In this document: in pieces, positions 1-15,500 of the stretch | Numbering within the stretch: the first letter of the stretch is position 1 | Layout: each line of letters opens with the position of its first letter | Assembly (NCBI GenBank): GCA_921293015.1 | Contig: OV121095.1 | Location: 35,561,484 to 35,625,483, forward strand | Source of the DNA: Phorcus lineatus | Lineage: Eukaryota; Mollusca; Gastropoda; Trochida; Trochidae | Length of the DNA: 64,000 bases | Direction of reading: 5' to 3' | Position numbers and translations under genes: made by a program | Notes under the pieces: generated by a model | Seen by the model: only the letters and a program-made list of their open reading frames with translations | Databases searched by the model: none | What the model was told of the DNA's origin: nothing

Positions 1-432
1 ATTTCTATATATTCTAGTTAGATGAAAATAAAAACATTTCACTGAAACAACCACAAGTGTAGTCAAGAGGGTTTATACAATGCTGAATGTTTTATCTAGG
101 TAAACAAACATAAATAAACCAACAAAATCCTGATAAATGGATCAAGTTTAAAAATAAGATAGTTACCACATCAAATGGATCTTGTTTCTATGAAAATATA
201 CATTAAATGAAAATATGTTTGCAAGAGATGAGTATCATAGCTTTTATTAAATTTTCTAAAACATCTTTTTTCATAAAGTTTTAAAAATCCAGGGCTATAC
301 AATAGAATAAATTTTTAAAAAGCTTCAAAAACGCATTTTACATTCAGACATCAAAATCGTTGAGACTTTATAATAAACAGCGTTTCTCTATTGTTAAAAA
401 AACCCTCAAATAAAGTGTTTGCTTTGTTGTAC

Positions 433-532
433 CGATGCCTTTGCGGTTCCGTCCTTCAGAGCTTTGCGTAGTTGTTTGGTCTGTGACAACATCTCCTCCA
501 CTTTCGCCATGTGCATTGCGTGAAGTACTCGT
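433..532 (-). CDS. Itpr-like: Exon 47, last in window (residues 1671-1704)
   Basis: RVLHAMHMAKVEEMLSQTKQ then LRKALKDGTAKAS resembles IP3R1 [20 protein letters not shown]. Acceptor ttgtag. The donor gtacaa is weak; reading past it gives eight more codons and a TGA at 406-408. I favour the splice because a full IP3R needs the downstream channel exons. Confidence 0.85.
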
Positions 533-3500
533 CTACAATGAAAATGATATCATGATGAACCAAATCATGATATGGCATCAAACTACCATTGTATAACATG
601 GGCTGAATAATAGAAATTCGAGTATCAGCAGCAAATAAATTCTTATATTGCCAATTTATGTACATGCCAGGTGCGGTAAGGTGATTTGGGGTTAAACGCC
701 TCTTCCAAGAGTATTTTACATATATCACGGCTGCTACTTTATTGCAAGGGGAAACCCCTGAACACTATTGTGGCTATTCATTGTAATGAAACCTGCAAAC
801 ATCGACAGGAACTAGCGAACTATGGGTGTTACTGACTCTGGAATTGAGTGTAACATTGCACCAAAAACGTACTGCTAACCACTGCACTATCCCGCCCCCT
901 ATCTCTGAGGAAAGAAAGCTGGTAAAAGATTTAGCAGTTACCGTTCTCGTGTTGCTATGGCTGACAACTGCATCCTACTCTTGATCGCAAAGAAGAAAGT
1001 TTCCTCTCTCGTGCCGGTGAAATAGTCAAACAAGCTTCCCTGAAAAAATGTGAATGACAATGGATGTACAAAAATAAATAATAAGATGGTAAGACAAATG
1101 CGTCTATGACTGTCATGACTTTAAATACTAACAATGTTTGCACATTTACCGCCTGTAGGAAGTTAATTTGAAGCAAGTTCTTCTCGATAAGCTGAAGGTG
1201 ATATGCTTGATAAGGTTGTTGGAATCTGTATGCAACTTCTAAGCTCGTTTTAAAATATATAAATTGACTGTTGTTACTTTACGACTTATCATGGTTCAGT
1301 TAATGAGCTGAAATAAAGAGACTTGAAACAGCGGTTTTTAAACGCCTCTCAAAACAATTTTTAGTTGCTCTCTGTTTTTGTCAGAACACATCTCTTGTAC
1401 AAATGGTGAACCAGAATTGGTTTACAACACATTATGGCAACATTCTTATTTAGAATGCGCATAGCGACTATGATCATGATATGGTGTTCTGACGAATCAG
1501 AGTGGTTCTGATTTAAATGTTATAAAGATGACCTGTCGAGGGCGGATATGTATTTTTGATTGGGAGGGGTGCTACCTATTGGTGTAACAATTACAACTGA
1601 AATGATAAATTTTGATCAAACAATGTGTGTCCATAAGAAAATTAGCAAATTAACAAAATTGTAATTCCTTGCCCTACACTTTTCTTATATATTTTTACAA
1701 CGTATTAGAATTACGACTCTCAAGATCTACCAAATTTGAACTCTCTTTGGAGGGGTGCACACCCCTGTATCCCCCCTTCTTGATTTGACAATGTCTTAAT
1801 AGGGAAAACAACCTCTAGACTCACCTGAACTGCGCCGTTACCCCCGAAGAGAAGTGCTGCAAGGAATGCGAGCAGTTCCTGTATAATCCGGTCCTGGGGT
1901 CGAGCCAGATGGTTCAGAGTGCTGTCTATCACATCATAGGAGTTGAGTGCGTTCTGGACCTTCTCTATCAACTTCAGTTGTCTGAATAAGATAAGATTGA
2001 AACAATTGATCGACTTTAATAATTCTGCTATGGGGTCCACCGATATATCAATGTACTCTCTATCAAAACATAAATTAATTTGTTTCCATATCTCAGAAAT
2101 TCAACTACAACCATATGAACTTAATTTAAGAGTTGCTTTAAGGGAAAAATTCGGTACAATGAGTTGTTGATTGACATGGGTTCCCCTTCGGCGGTTGACC
2201 ACAATCTGTAATCTGACATAGGGACATTTGTCCAATGCATCTCCCGACTGTTATTCCTCCTGGCGTTGAGTTCCCAGTACAGACACAATTGCCGATAATA
2301 TATAGTAGGACAAATGGTTATTTTCTCACCACTCCACCCCACCGTTCATTCCTCCTGATGTTGAGTTCACAGCTCAGATGCAATTAAAATATGTAATCGC
2401 TCACTTAACCCTACCGTTTATTCTTCTTGACGTTGAGCTCCCAGTCGAGAGGCAGTTTGACGATCTCATTGTGCATGAGACCTCTGAGCAACTGCAGACA
2501 CTTCTCGTCCAACTCTGCCTGCTCGATCTTCTCCTTCTCGGACAGGTTGTTCAGGGTGGCGGAGATTCTGGAGAGAATAAGAAGTAAGATAAAACATTTC
2601 ATAGCCTGAGTGTCATTTCAATAACGGATAGAATGGTCAGGGTGGCACACCCATTTATGCTAAAGTGACAAATTATTTGATTTGGATCATAACATCTCAC
2701 TAAAATAATGGGCAGAATCTTCTGATTTGAAGGTTTCTTAATGATCCCGTGTAAGAGTCGCAATGTCATTTTGAGATTTTATAGTGATTGGACATGAGAA
2801 AACCGTGTTATATCTATCTGTATATAAAGAAAAGATTAATACTACGTCTTTATTTCTAAAAAGAAGAAACTTTTATCTGATTACTCCATGAATAGACGGA
2901 TACGAACTGGAATGAAGTACAAGTTGCTTCACTAAGCAATTATAAAATTATAAGGATCCCAAATGCCAAAATATTGTTTTCAGGTGAGTGACGAGCGTAA
3001 GAAAGACTCAAATTTGATAACTTTCCGTGTTTGAGGCTTCGAAATTACTTATTGTGGAGACGAAACAAGGTCATATACAAATTTTGATATCAGGCCCCAC
3101 TCAGTAGTTACTTACGAGAGTTGTTTGACGAGTTTCTCGGCCATGATGTACTTTTGTTCCGGGTTGTGAACATGGGGGTTGATGAAACAGCGCAGATGGT
3201 CCTGGAACTCGGTACCCAGGGGAAGCTCTTCATCTCCGCCTAACTCTGAGTACGCTGTGGGGTAACCAGAAACTTATGAATAACTGGTAATTATCACATA
3301 CATGTACATGTGTACGTTTGATGTAACAGACAAGGAGATAAATAATAATAATGTGGATATTTATATGTCGCCTTTCCCACGTCCTAAGACATGATCAAAG
3401 CGCTACCTACATCATTACCCTGAGGGAAGTGTACTTTCAAAGCTGCTACTTAGCTCGACCGTATAGCTCCGTACAACCCTATATTCAGGTAATTAGTAAC

Positions 3501-6500
3501 GGAAGGGTGTGATATGACTCGTAAATAACGAGTTAATTTTTTTTCGGTAACAACCGAGCAATACCAAGCCACGTGCAAAGTCATTTAACACATCTCATAA
3601 TGTATCATTTCCGTTATATTTCGATTATAAAGATTTGAAGCTAGAAGGAATTCTTATTAGATGTGTATTTTAAAAGTTGTTGGTCGTTAATGAAACACCT
3701 ACTTCTCATAAAACACAATCTATGTAATATCGAAAAAAACCTCCCATTTTCTAATATAAAAGTCTATATCAACTTCAATTTTGAAAATCATTGGCTCTTT
3801 TCCCAATGCCAGTCGATTGACTCTAAATGGTTAACTTAATTCTTACCCCCATCAAATACAAAATAGTATCATCCACAAACTGAATGTGTAGGGAGACTGA
3901 CAAGATTCAACTCGACACTGCTGTACCCAAACCACCTTGACAAGTATTGTTTAAGGATTTAGGCACATTGAGTTGTTAAAGTATCAGAGGACACCATCTA
4001 AAGAAAGCAGTGAAACTGAACAGTAATGGACATACGCAGCCTGCTGGGGTATCCTATCTGGGTGAGGACGTCGTTGGTGCCGCCGTACGCCAGGTGCATG
4101 TTCACGGAGAAGGTGTTAAGCTTGGTGTTAATCTCCTCCTCTGTTGCAAAGTACTCCTCGTATTTCTGTCAAATGTTATGTATCTCCTTTATTCTTGATG
4201 AAAATGTTTTGAGTAACAATCAATGATAGAATAGACAATAATGAACAATGGCCCCTTTTAATGACATTTCTAAGAAACGAGGAAATGGTTTGGTATTTAA
4301 CGAGAGAAAGCCAGTTTGTTACTGATCGATAGTTACGAGTTTCATGAAATGTTGATAAACGTGACTGATTTATTATCTCATTTAGATCGCGGTATTAAAA
4401 TATACAAAAATCAGTGTCGCGGCTGCTAATTATACGTATTGAGACAACAGTACCTTCCTGGCCCCGCTCCTCACATCCTGAGTGCTGACTCCTCCTCCGT
4501 ACTTGCTGTTGAACTCCTCCATTCTCTGGTGAATCAAAACACACATTTAAAATTATCTTCTCTTTGAGTCAATGAATTCTCTAAAAACAACTGCTCAAAC
4601 AATATTTTTTTGTAACATTTTATTGGTTTTTTTTCCAAGACGTTTACCTTATATCCTATTCGTCATTAGCTTCTAAATTAATTTAGTGTTACATACCAAT
4701 TAGATAGTGAACAAATGTAACATTGTTATATATGGAATTACACTTTCTGCAATAGAAATAATTCTTGTACTATTGCAGAAAGCGTACTCCCAAATATTCT
4801 TAATCAGTTTAAGTTGAATGTTTCTTTCTGAAATTGATAGTATGGGGGTTTTAATGTTTTCAAATTTCATTTTGATCATATGTTTTATTTTATTATCCAA
4901 TGAGAAAAAGCTTCTTACTGTTGCAGTCATAGTATTGGAGGCAGTGATGAGGTTGGACATTGCGTTAATCAACACTTTCATCTGTCTCTCTATGCTGATA
5001 TGCGGCGCTACGACCTCCAGGAAGGCTTCAAGACTCTTGGTGAGGGTAGAGATCTTCTCTGGTTCCTTCGCCTCCTCGGGGAAGGGACATGTGTCCGGCT
5101 GGTAGTAGCTCTTGCAGAATATCTGTCGGTCAACGAGAAAAGTTCCAGATGCAATCAGAAACATCATTCAAACAAATGGTAGAACTTGGCTGTTTTGCCT
5201 AAAGGCATGTTGCAATGGGTAAATGGTATGACAGTGTCCCGTAGACATAAACGACTTTTGAAATTATACGAAATAGAGAAAGCAGCGAACATTAAGGACT
5301 GTACCCAATATAGCATTGTCTACGTTACTGCAAATATTGAAGATATGAACGTAAGTACCGTGACAGCAAGCTTGAAGTAGGATGCTTACTTGAGCTTCCC
5401 TGCACAGAATATACTTGATAGAAGTGGTTTTCTATATGAGTTTATTACTCGCCAGTGTAAGATATTGCAGTGTAATAATTATACGGCTGCACGTATGACG
5501 TCATAATATTGAGTTGTAGTGACGTTACAATGTTAGCACCGCCGACACAATGCTTTGTTCAGTACACTTTCGGCAACCATGCTTGATTACTAAAGTCAAG
5601 TAATAAACAGAATACTAAACTTCATTCAATTTAATACTATTTTTTATTAAACTCGTTAATGATTTGGTATCAAACTCGCTTTCGCTCGTTTTATACTTCA
5701 TCATTAACTCGTTTAATAAAAATGGTATTAAATGGAAGGGCGTTTAGTATCCTCTATATATCATATCATTAATCATGACACTCCAACACAATTCTTGAAT
5801 TGTATAACTCAAAACTTTTAATATTTTCTTTATCAACTGCTCAAATCACGTTTTTATATTTATTTACAACACTCTTATCCGAAATTGGGCAATATTTCAG
5901 TTATTTGTCTCACCTGTATAAACGGCATGACTGCATCGAACAGGTAGTGCAGCGTACCCCTCATCTCCTCCGCCACGCCCTTCCCTCGCTCCCTGTTGTC
6001 AGAGGGCACAGACGGTTATTGTTCGGCCTAATTGCGTAAATGCTCAACATTGTGTCAAATTTTGATAATGATCAATATACATCATTGCTCGTTTCCAAAT
6101 ATGATTGCTTAGTTGTATTGACTATAATCAGATGTATTCATGTATATGTTTTAGCATATTTATTTTATTGTCGTAGTTTTGCCAAATTTGTTTTTAAATA
6201 AGAATTTAGTAGTCTGAAATATCTGTCATAGTATCAAAATATGAGTTTGATTTGCATATGTTATCAAATATAATATGCAACAGCATTAAATTGAATGATC
6301 TGAATTTAAATATTTTAAAAAGCATGAAGTTTTAAGAAAATTATATACGTCTTCGTAAACATTTCAAAATGTAAAAACATTAAATTTAGTTGAATGTTAG
6401 TAAATATATACAATTAGAGTGGTAAAAACCGAGTTAATTGCAACTGGATTCTTAAAACTCGAAGACAAAGAGGATAAAGCTGATTTTAAAAAGATATTCT

Positions 6501-9500
6501 CGAACATGCTTTGGTCACTATACATGTATGTCAAAGTGAATATATAGATCAATACCATGCATGTATGTGTCTATCAAAATATAATCTAACCAACCACCTA
6601 AGAAGCAATATTTACAACAAGCAGCCTCATTGTATTCTTTTTTGCAAAACAATTTTTGTGTTGAAGGACTTTTTTTTATAAATCATATGACAGAATACGT
6701 GAGCAAAGCTCACTCATAAACCTCCATTTCCCATAGTGTTCCTGATACAGATGTTGCATTAGGTTTTCATAATTGGTATAACTCTCAAAACGCACATAGA
6801 GATTTGGGTGAAATGGCTTCATAAATCCATAACCTATCCACCTTTGAGACACATAAATATTGATGAATGACTTTGTGATTTAGTAACTATTTTAGTCATG
6901 TTTCCGAGAGAAAAATACATATCAAATGCAGAACTTTGATCTCAAATCAGTGATCTCAAGCATTTGTATCATGTTGAAAATTTCATCATGTTTTATCACG
7001 AGATATGCAGCAGGAGAAACAAATGTTTATGAAACAAATGAGACAATTTGCATAAAATATGCAAATGATTTACCCTAAGATTTAAAACTCTTGTCTTCAC
7101 ATCTTCGTCAATACATGTGTCAAGTTTCATACTCCTAAACCTGACATACGTGAATCAATTTGAGACCTTCAAGAAATATGTGCCTTCAACCCTCCTTGAA
7201 TATATTGTATAAGTGTAAATATTTACTTTTCCGTATCTATTCTATTAAAGTAAATAAATATTTTAAAGTTAGTTTATTCCAAGTAACGAGAACACATTAA
7301 GACGTTACAATTTCAAAGCAATGTTTGTTTCAATAAATACTTTTCATAAATGGACTTTATAAGTGTAATAAATGTTTGAATGTATAAAAATCATTTATCT
7401 GCCTCCATGGTGGAAATAAGTCTATGAAATCAAGCAATGTCTACAAGCAATTGTTACACTGAAAGTACTCTATAATATGTTCGTCGTACATCATATAAAC
7501 AATTGTTAGTTTGTTTATTTTAATAATATTATCATGAAACTCTCTCAGTGATAAAAGCGTTATTGAATGCACGAAAATGAGATTAGCAATCATTTGTGAC
7601 ATGAAAATGCATACGATGAGGTGAATATAGTTTATGTTGTGATGATTTTGTGAACGTTTACCGAGTTACGAGCAGAACCTGAGCATCATCATGGCCGCTA
7701 TATAGGAAAACAGTAAACAACAGATACAACTACTAAGAAAACTAAGAGAAACAGAGAAACATAAGGGTAAGGAAAAATGAAAAATGGACATGGAAAAAAT
7801 GAAGAACTAAGGTTAATTTGAACATCATGTGACGTAACATGTACTGGATAGTCCATTTATATTTACTTTGTTTTCCGAATAGCCTACACTCCATTTTTTA
7901 TTCTCTAAAAGTATGAAACTTTTATATGATGATAGCTTTGCCAAGTTTTTTCATTTTCAAACATAAATGAAGCTACTTTTAAAAAATGATGCTTATGTTA
8001 GAATAGATTATATTTTCAAAATGTTTACAAAATAATCACTCAGTAACCTCATCCTGAATGACAATAGCTAACTGTTTTCTATCTTTCAATTCGATTCGAA
8101 AATTTTCATGTACTTTTCATGAGCAATCAATCAATAATTTGTACATTTCAAATTCATATGAAAATGACAGGTGATGGGGAGGTCGATGTTAGCAAGAAAT
8201 CACTCTACTACTCCGTCAAAGAAACGGCAACCACAACCAGTGTGTATTGCATTTCGTATTACCCTCGTGCTGTTTTTATTCTATCAGTAGAACTGTAAGA
8301 CAACAGACAAGTGTAACAAAGATCAACGCAAATAAATAAAAGAGTTTGCAAAATCTGGCACATGACAGACACTATTACTAAAAAATGAGCATAAATATAA
8401 CTTAACATATTGATGGTACAAAATAAAATGTGAATGCATGGAAAGCATGAATACCTTTTATAAATTAGAAAATTAAGGTTGTGTTTCTAGTAAAAGTTTG
8501 TCCTAAATTCATAGTGAAATCATAAAAGAAAGAAAAAATACGACATTTATCACGTGCGAATCATTTAATAGACATAAAAATATCTAGCTTGCCTAATTTT
8601 CTAATTTGTCAACGCTCTTTGAATGAAATTGTCTCAAATGTTCAGTTAACGTTAAGTGTATGAATGATTTTAACATAACTATTTAATCGACTGAAGAACT
8701 TCACTCAATGAATAGTTTTACTTCATCGCATTCATAATGTAACGCATAAAGAAAAGTTGTTATACCGAGAATATATATAAAAATTATTCCTCTAAAGAAG
8801 GCGATTTTTAACGTTATTAAGAAAACAGTGAGGTCAATATAGTATAAACGTAGATATTACTGAAACAGTATTTCATTAATTTTTCATATCAGTCTGGAAA
8901 AACTATCTTATTCAATCGATTTTCTTGACAAGTGAAACAAAATTATGCACAAAAAATACAAGATATACAACAAAGAAACAGAGTTCATCTGCAGACATAC
9001 AGATATATACCACTACATCATATACTGCAGTGGAGAATTACATGATGATATTGGAAATAATTTAAAGAAATGACAAAGCAACAGCATTTCTCACCTTTTG
9101 GCAGGAGGTCGTTTCAGAAGCTGCTTAGTGAGGTCAGGGTTGGCATTAGCATAATCTGTAGCACTCTTCAGCTGATCGTTCAGACTGTCCAAATAGGCCC
9201 ACAATGATCTGCATTTGATATATGAATTTATTACTCTCCCGTTGAAAATACCGCCGTTTAATAAATCTTGTGTAAACATTGTGTAATAACGTTACACGAC
9301 GTCACAATCGTTAAGCATGACGTCACAATGTTAGCGGCGCGGCAACAATGGTCATCCCGGCGATTTTCATGCTTTTTCTTTGATATAATTCAGCGAATAA
9401 TAAAGAAAATACTAAACTTGGTCTCGTATAATTAAATTTTTATGAAACTCGTGAATGGTATCGGTATCTAACTCGCTTTCGCTTGTTAAATACCAAACCA

Positions 9501-12500
9501 CACACTCGTTTCATAAATATGTTATTAAACGGAATGTCGTTTAGTATTCTCTATATATTCCTGTCAGAACAACATACGATCTTTTAAACGAAACTTCTCT
9601 CGATGTTGATGTGAATGTTAAGGGGTATAAGTTTACATATTAACATATTATTATGGATATCTGTTATGTCGCTATAATTTATTGAATCATCAAAACGACA
9701 CCGAATGTCAAGTCATGCAAACTTCAAAAAGCCAGTTTTTAGATACATTGTTACTCAAAGTAATATAGTTGGAATAAATAGATACCATAGATTCGTAGGT
9801 ACTAGACATTGACAAATCTTTATTTTAGTATTAGGATGTAGAGAAGAATTTTTCAGGCAGTTATCAATCATGTTGTTATGTCTTTACGAGAGCCATTACC
9901 TTACCATGTAAATCATAAAGGTGCCTTATTAAACCACCTTTCAATGCAATCCTGTTAATGTACATGAATGAGACAGATCTTAACCAGCTATCTATTCTTC
10001 AAGCTATGCTAATTTAGAATCAAAAGGGAATCGAAGGGTGGTCGTTTGAGGTTTTTGCAAACCATCATCTTTTTCTTATCATTTATCTCATTAATTGTAT
10101 ATTTCAAACAACTATCGAACTTACTTGTCGTGAGGTAGATCCCCGGCTCCACTGTCTATCATGCCACTAGCCGTGTTCATGTACACCCACAGCAGGAAGC
10201 GAAGGAAGGGACGTTTGAGGTTGTTGTCAACCATCTTGTTGTTGAGGACTTTCAGAAGATCAGGAATCTTGAAGATGGTCTGACAGATAGACTCGATGAA
10301 GCGGTTTTCTCCCTACAAATTCATTGAATTTGAAATAAATGTAAGAAAAAAATGAAAATCAAATGATGCGTATGTGGGCATATAATATGCAACTAAATAT
10401 AAGAGGTGACGTGATATTTTGATTTACTTATACAGCTTTTCAAGTGAATATAAAATAAGAAGTTAAAAGTTTTATTTTGTAGCGGTTAAAATCTTTAATG
10501 GATTGAACCTAAGGATAACTAAATGGGTTAAAATATAGTAATAAAAATATAAACAACATTAGGAATAAAACGGCAAAGTCAAAGTCAGAAGGCATACAAA
10601 TAACTAGAGAAAGATTAAAAAGCGATGATGTTGATACATGTGTGGATAGATACATTGTTTTGTAATTTACCTCAGCACAGGTTGCCAGGAGGTCCACCAT
10701 AGCAATCAGATAGTTAAGGTCCTTGGAGCCTCGGGATACTAACACCTTCTCTCTGCAATGAGTTTAACACGTGTACAAGTATTGACTATTGAACGCCAAT
10801 TATGTTTGCGGAGTGTCAAAAATATGTTTCTAAGCAAGTGTTGAAAACCGAAGAGAAAGTATGGCTATGGATACTGCCTTTTTTATGTTTGCTGATTGTT
10901 TGGTAAAGGTTCCCAAATAATGTATGGTATGGCTATGTATGTTCTTTCATTTCTGATTGTTCAGTATAATTGAAATAATTTTGAAATAAAATAATCGACG
11001 TTAAACATAAAATAGACCAACAATCAATCAATTTGCTTTTGTTTGTATCTATCATATTGTTATTTTCCTGAAATACAATCACACAAATAATTAATGCCTA
11101 CTGTTCATTTTTACATTTTTATTTCACATATTTGCAATTCAATTCATTTTAAAAGATCAAGTCACTGTATTCTACCTCTCCTGCTCGGATTGATCAATGA
11201 CATAAGCGATCTCAGTGCGGTGCTGCATGAAGTAGGTCATGACGTAGCCCTGGTTCCTCTTGAGCGGGAGGTCCAGCTCCTCAACCTTCACGATGGCGTT
11301 TAGGAGGTCTAGGAACTGGGGCACATCGGCTCGGTACTTGGCCACGTGACCCATGATCTTCTGTACCTGGTGGCTGTAGATCTTCATACATGTGCCCGAG
11401 TTACCTGTGAACACCTGGATTTGATATGGAAGATTGATTAAATTCTTCAAAAGAACCTGTTGCTGAAATCTATAATTATTTTACCTGTGAATACCTGGAA
11501 AATGATATGGAAGTTTGATTAAATTCTTCAAAAGAACCTGTTGCTGAAATCTATAATTATTTTACCTGTGAATACCTGGAAAATGATATGGAAGTTTGAT
11601 TTGATTTTTTGATGGAATTTGTTTAATCTAGTAAGATAATTTCAACAAAAAATACCGGTAGAGTTATATTTTATTTTCATACATTTCAACATGGGTAATT
11701 GAAGAGAAGGTTACCATTAACATGAAATATTAAGCGACCTCATTGTTGCATCATCCCAAAAAACTGCACTTATTCTTAGAGAGGCATGTTGAAATATGGG
11801 ATGAAATTAACGGAGAGAAAAATATGTGTAATTCAAGAAATGCGGTATTTGCTTGGAAAACAACGGAATTTGCAAATGCGTTGCACATCATTAATAAAGA
11901 AGTTAATATTCTTCTAGTTCTCTCAATTTCGATCAACTGCAATCTGCAAGTTGAGCTGAATCCAACCTTTAAGACCATCATTTCCAGGCACTTAAGCGAA
12001 ACATTCAATCACGTACTTTGAAGACGAAGCAAGAGCTCACGGTCAAATATGGTTGGTACAAATATACGGTATTCCACTAATCCCTCCCTCACCTCTGTGA
12101 TGCAGTCTGCAAGCTCTGCTGCAGCTCCCTCCTTTGAAAGAAGCATCTCCAGTCGGTCAAACAGACGACCTTGAACTTGCTTATTGTTGTGCGCCATGTA
12201 ACGCAAGAGAACAAATGTCTTCTGGAAAACCTTCCGAAGTCCACCATATTGCTCCTGAAAATGAAGAGTGTGTTCATTATCATTTGACACCACATGCACC
12301 TTTTTAAAGCAGAGATAACTAGTAATGATATAAACATTTTTTTCTGAAAAGGGCTCAAATTGGTGGCAAAATTAATTAACACCTTTCATGTTACTAATGT
12401 TTGTAGATGCAACATCATTCCACAAATGTTTATTTTGTGAAATATGTCAAAAACGAGATGCCGTTAAGTATCTTACAAGCAACGAATGTCCACACAATAT

Positions 12501-15500
12501 CCAGGAGCTCAAGGTACCAATGAGTTGTCTGGACAATATAACTGTGTGAATTGAGCAGTAACTTACCAGCAGCTTGACGTCAATCTCTTGAGCCAGGATT
12601 GTAAAGCAATCTTCCAGGACACCTGTAAATACAATAATATATATTTAAGTGATAAATTCTTGCATGAGATATGCTGTAAAGAGAATATAATTGCTAACTG
12701 TATCAAACATTATCTCATTATTCCGGGAAAAGATGACAGGATTTTTGTCAAGATATTAACATATGTAATGCCACTGTGGACAAATAATACATTTGTCATA
12801 ATAACTTCTTTCGATACAAAATAATTCGTCTCAACTGAAACTTAATGTAAACATATGTTGTCTTCTCAAATGAATGTATTGTACTGTTAAGCTTAACGGA
12901 GAAGGGCACAGAGACCATGTGCATGTACATACCATGATTGTACAGGACGTTCTGATTCATCAAGTGATTTTCATCTGTCTCTCCTTCCAGGTGACACATC
13001 CTGCAGAGAAAAAGAGACAAACGGTGACCATCATCAATACTGTAAATCCTTCTGAAGGCATGAACTGTTAATAAAGCATTACTGAGCCGTTTTGCTAATA
13101 CAGAACATCATTTCTGGATTTTCAACTTTTTCATCTCCTGGCTGAACGTCGCGGTCAGTCAGTCAAGACATAACATTACATATCATGTAATAATGATAAT
13201 AATCCTTGTCTATTCATTTAAACGCACTAGTGCACACCAATATTTCTTTAACACAACGAATGCACAGATACTGCATATTTCTCGATATTATTCAAGAACC
13301 TCACTCAAATAATCTACCTCGTAAGTTATTTAACGAATATTTACGTATTCAGGTAGTAAGGTTGATTTTTAAAGACCGGAAGTATTTAATGTTACGTTAC
13401 AATAAATCCGCATGAACTACGATATCGGAAATATCAAGATTTTGCTTATAACCAAAAAAGCGGAAACGGCAGCCGCTTTGGTCAATCTAATAGCAATGCT
13501 AAAGCTGTGTTATTAAGTCGGTTTATTTACAACATTGCTTTCATAAAACATAATCCATTATTTGTTCTCTGTTCAGAGTTTAGGTAAATTAAACAGCTGC
13601 ACATAATAAGTGTTCAGCCGCTTTCAAATGTCTTTGATTTATCCGTTTTGTGCACAGCTAACCTTAGATTTTTTATATGTCCAAGCCGACAGCGGCTTTC
13701 TAAATTTTTTCATTGTTGATTGCAGGTCAATTGTAAAGAATTTTAAGTATTTCATTGCATCGATAGAAAGCTTAAGTGATTGCATAAGTCCTCTTAAACC
13801 TTAAAATAGCCAATTTAAACCGTAAAAGCGTGCACTAGTGCCTTTAAGCATTTAACAATCAAACACATCATATACTTTTTGCGATACATACAAAGACAAG
13901 AATCGTCAAGCACAGTGTGTTGTTAAGACTGCTCTGTACTAAGGCAGTGATACACGAGGAAGCTGTAGTCATTTTAACCATTTGATTGATACAGAAACTA
14001 GTCATGAATTCCGTACAAGTTCTTATCTTGTCTGAATTATTAACACAAACCCTGTTAGCAGATCGAGATAGCTGCACAGCTCTTCTGCCTTTTCATTAGT
14101 CAGTTTGGCTGACTCGAGTCTGCGCAATACGGGTAAAATCTTCTCCAACTCTCGGACAATCGACACAGACTTGTCTGTGATCAACACCTGGAATTGCAGG
14201 TAAGCGTATTGATTAGCATATTTGTGGACCATGAAAATATAACAATCATTTTATAAGTTCATATAATTTTATTTATTACAACTTTGGGACTTTTTTGTAC
14301 GATTAATATGAAGTATAACCCACCCTACAATGGGTGTTGTGAAGTCGTAATAAAGAAGTTTGTTATCTTGGTCAATTAGCATATCATGACATGACGTCAC
14401 GTTGAAGGATTATTCATCGTCCAGAGGTCTTACCTGGGCCTGCACTGCTCTGTTGAAGAGGTTGTGATGAGCGGAGAAGTATCTGTTGAGAAGGTGCATG
14501 GACTTCCGGACCATCTCGTCGTACTCGTAGTGGGACAGGTCCTGTAGGAAGGGAATATACAATATATGATACTTAGTCTTGTACGGGGAGAGCTACCTAA
14601 TATATAATAAGCAAGGTAGATCCTTTAGCAGTCGAACACAGAGTATATAATACTCAGTCCTCAACGAGAAGAGAAAGTGAGTATAAAATACCCTAGGTAG
14701 ACCTGGTCCACTATATGATACACAAGAAGAGTCCTTCAAAGAGAGAACGAATATTTGAGATATGCCGCGCGAATGCCTTATTCCGCAGGTAGAGAAATAG
14801 GCTGTGTTATATCATACGCAATATAAGCCCTAAAAGATCGGAAATACGGCATCTAAATGTTTACTTCCCTTGAACGAAATTGAATATTGACGACAACGTC
14901 TTTTCCCAATCCTAGTTGAGCAATAACCTAGGTCTCAATGACGTGAACTTCAGGTTAAGGCAGTGTGTCGTACGTTGTCGAAAACTATTTTGGAAGGTTC
15001 TAGTCATGTATTTCAAAACATCAGTTAAATACCCACCAGTAAGATATCAGTGGTGTCGTAGCTCTTGAAGAACGCTGTCTCCTCAAAGATCTCCCTCAAC
15101 TTCTTCAGGGCGGATCTTGATACACTGAAACAAGTTGGAGGTGAATTAGCGGTTCATATCCAGCTACATGCTTTTCTCGGGGAGGTTTTGCTATTTTTTT
15201 ATCACCCTCCTTGACTTGATAAAAAACGAAGCATTTAAAAGAAAAAGCACGACAATTACCATTACTGTTTCTTATAGAATACTTGCTCTGTGTTTTCTGT
15301 TACTATCACTGTATACAAATATTTGCATCGGGTTGTAGTAGATAAAGTGATTTTTTTCCTCATGGAATAATGGTTATATCAGCATATCTCTGTTTTGTTA
15401 TTGTAAGCAGTAAATTTCTTTACAGATAATGTCCACAATTAAAAAATACCTTTGACCAACAAATATACACAAAACACATTTACTCATGCTGTTTGAGAGA

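Noticed and set aside
4700..5167. Reading the whole 155-codon frame around exon 40 as one exon
   Set aside because: Homology and strong splice sites (cgacag, gtaaga) limit it to 4919-5122. The remainder is AT-rich intron with no similarity.
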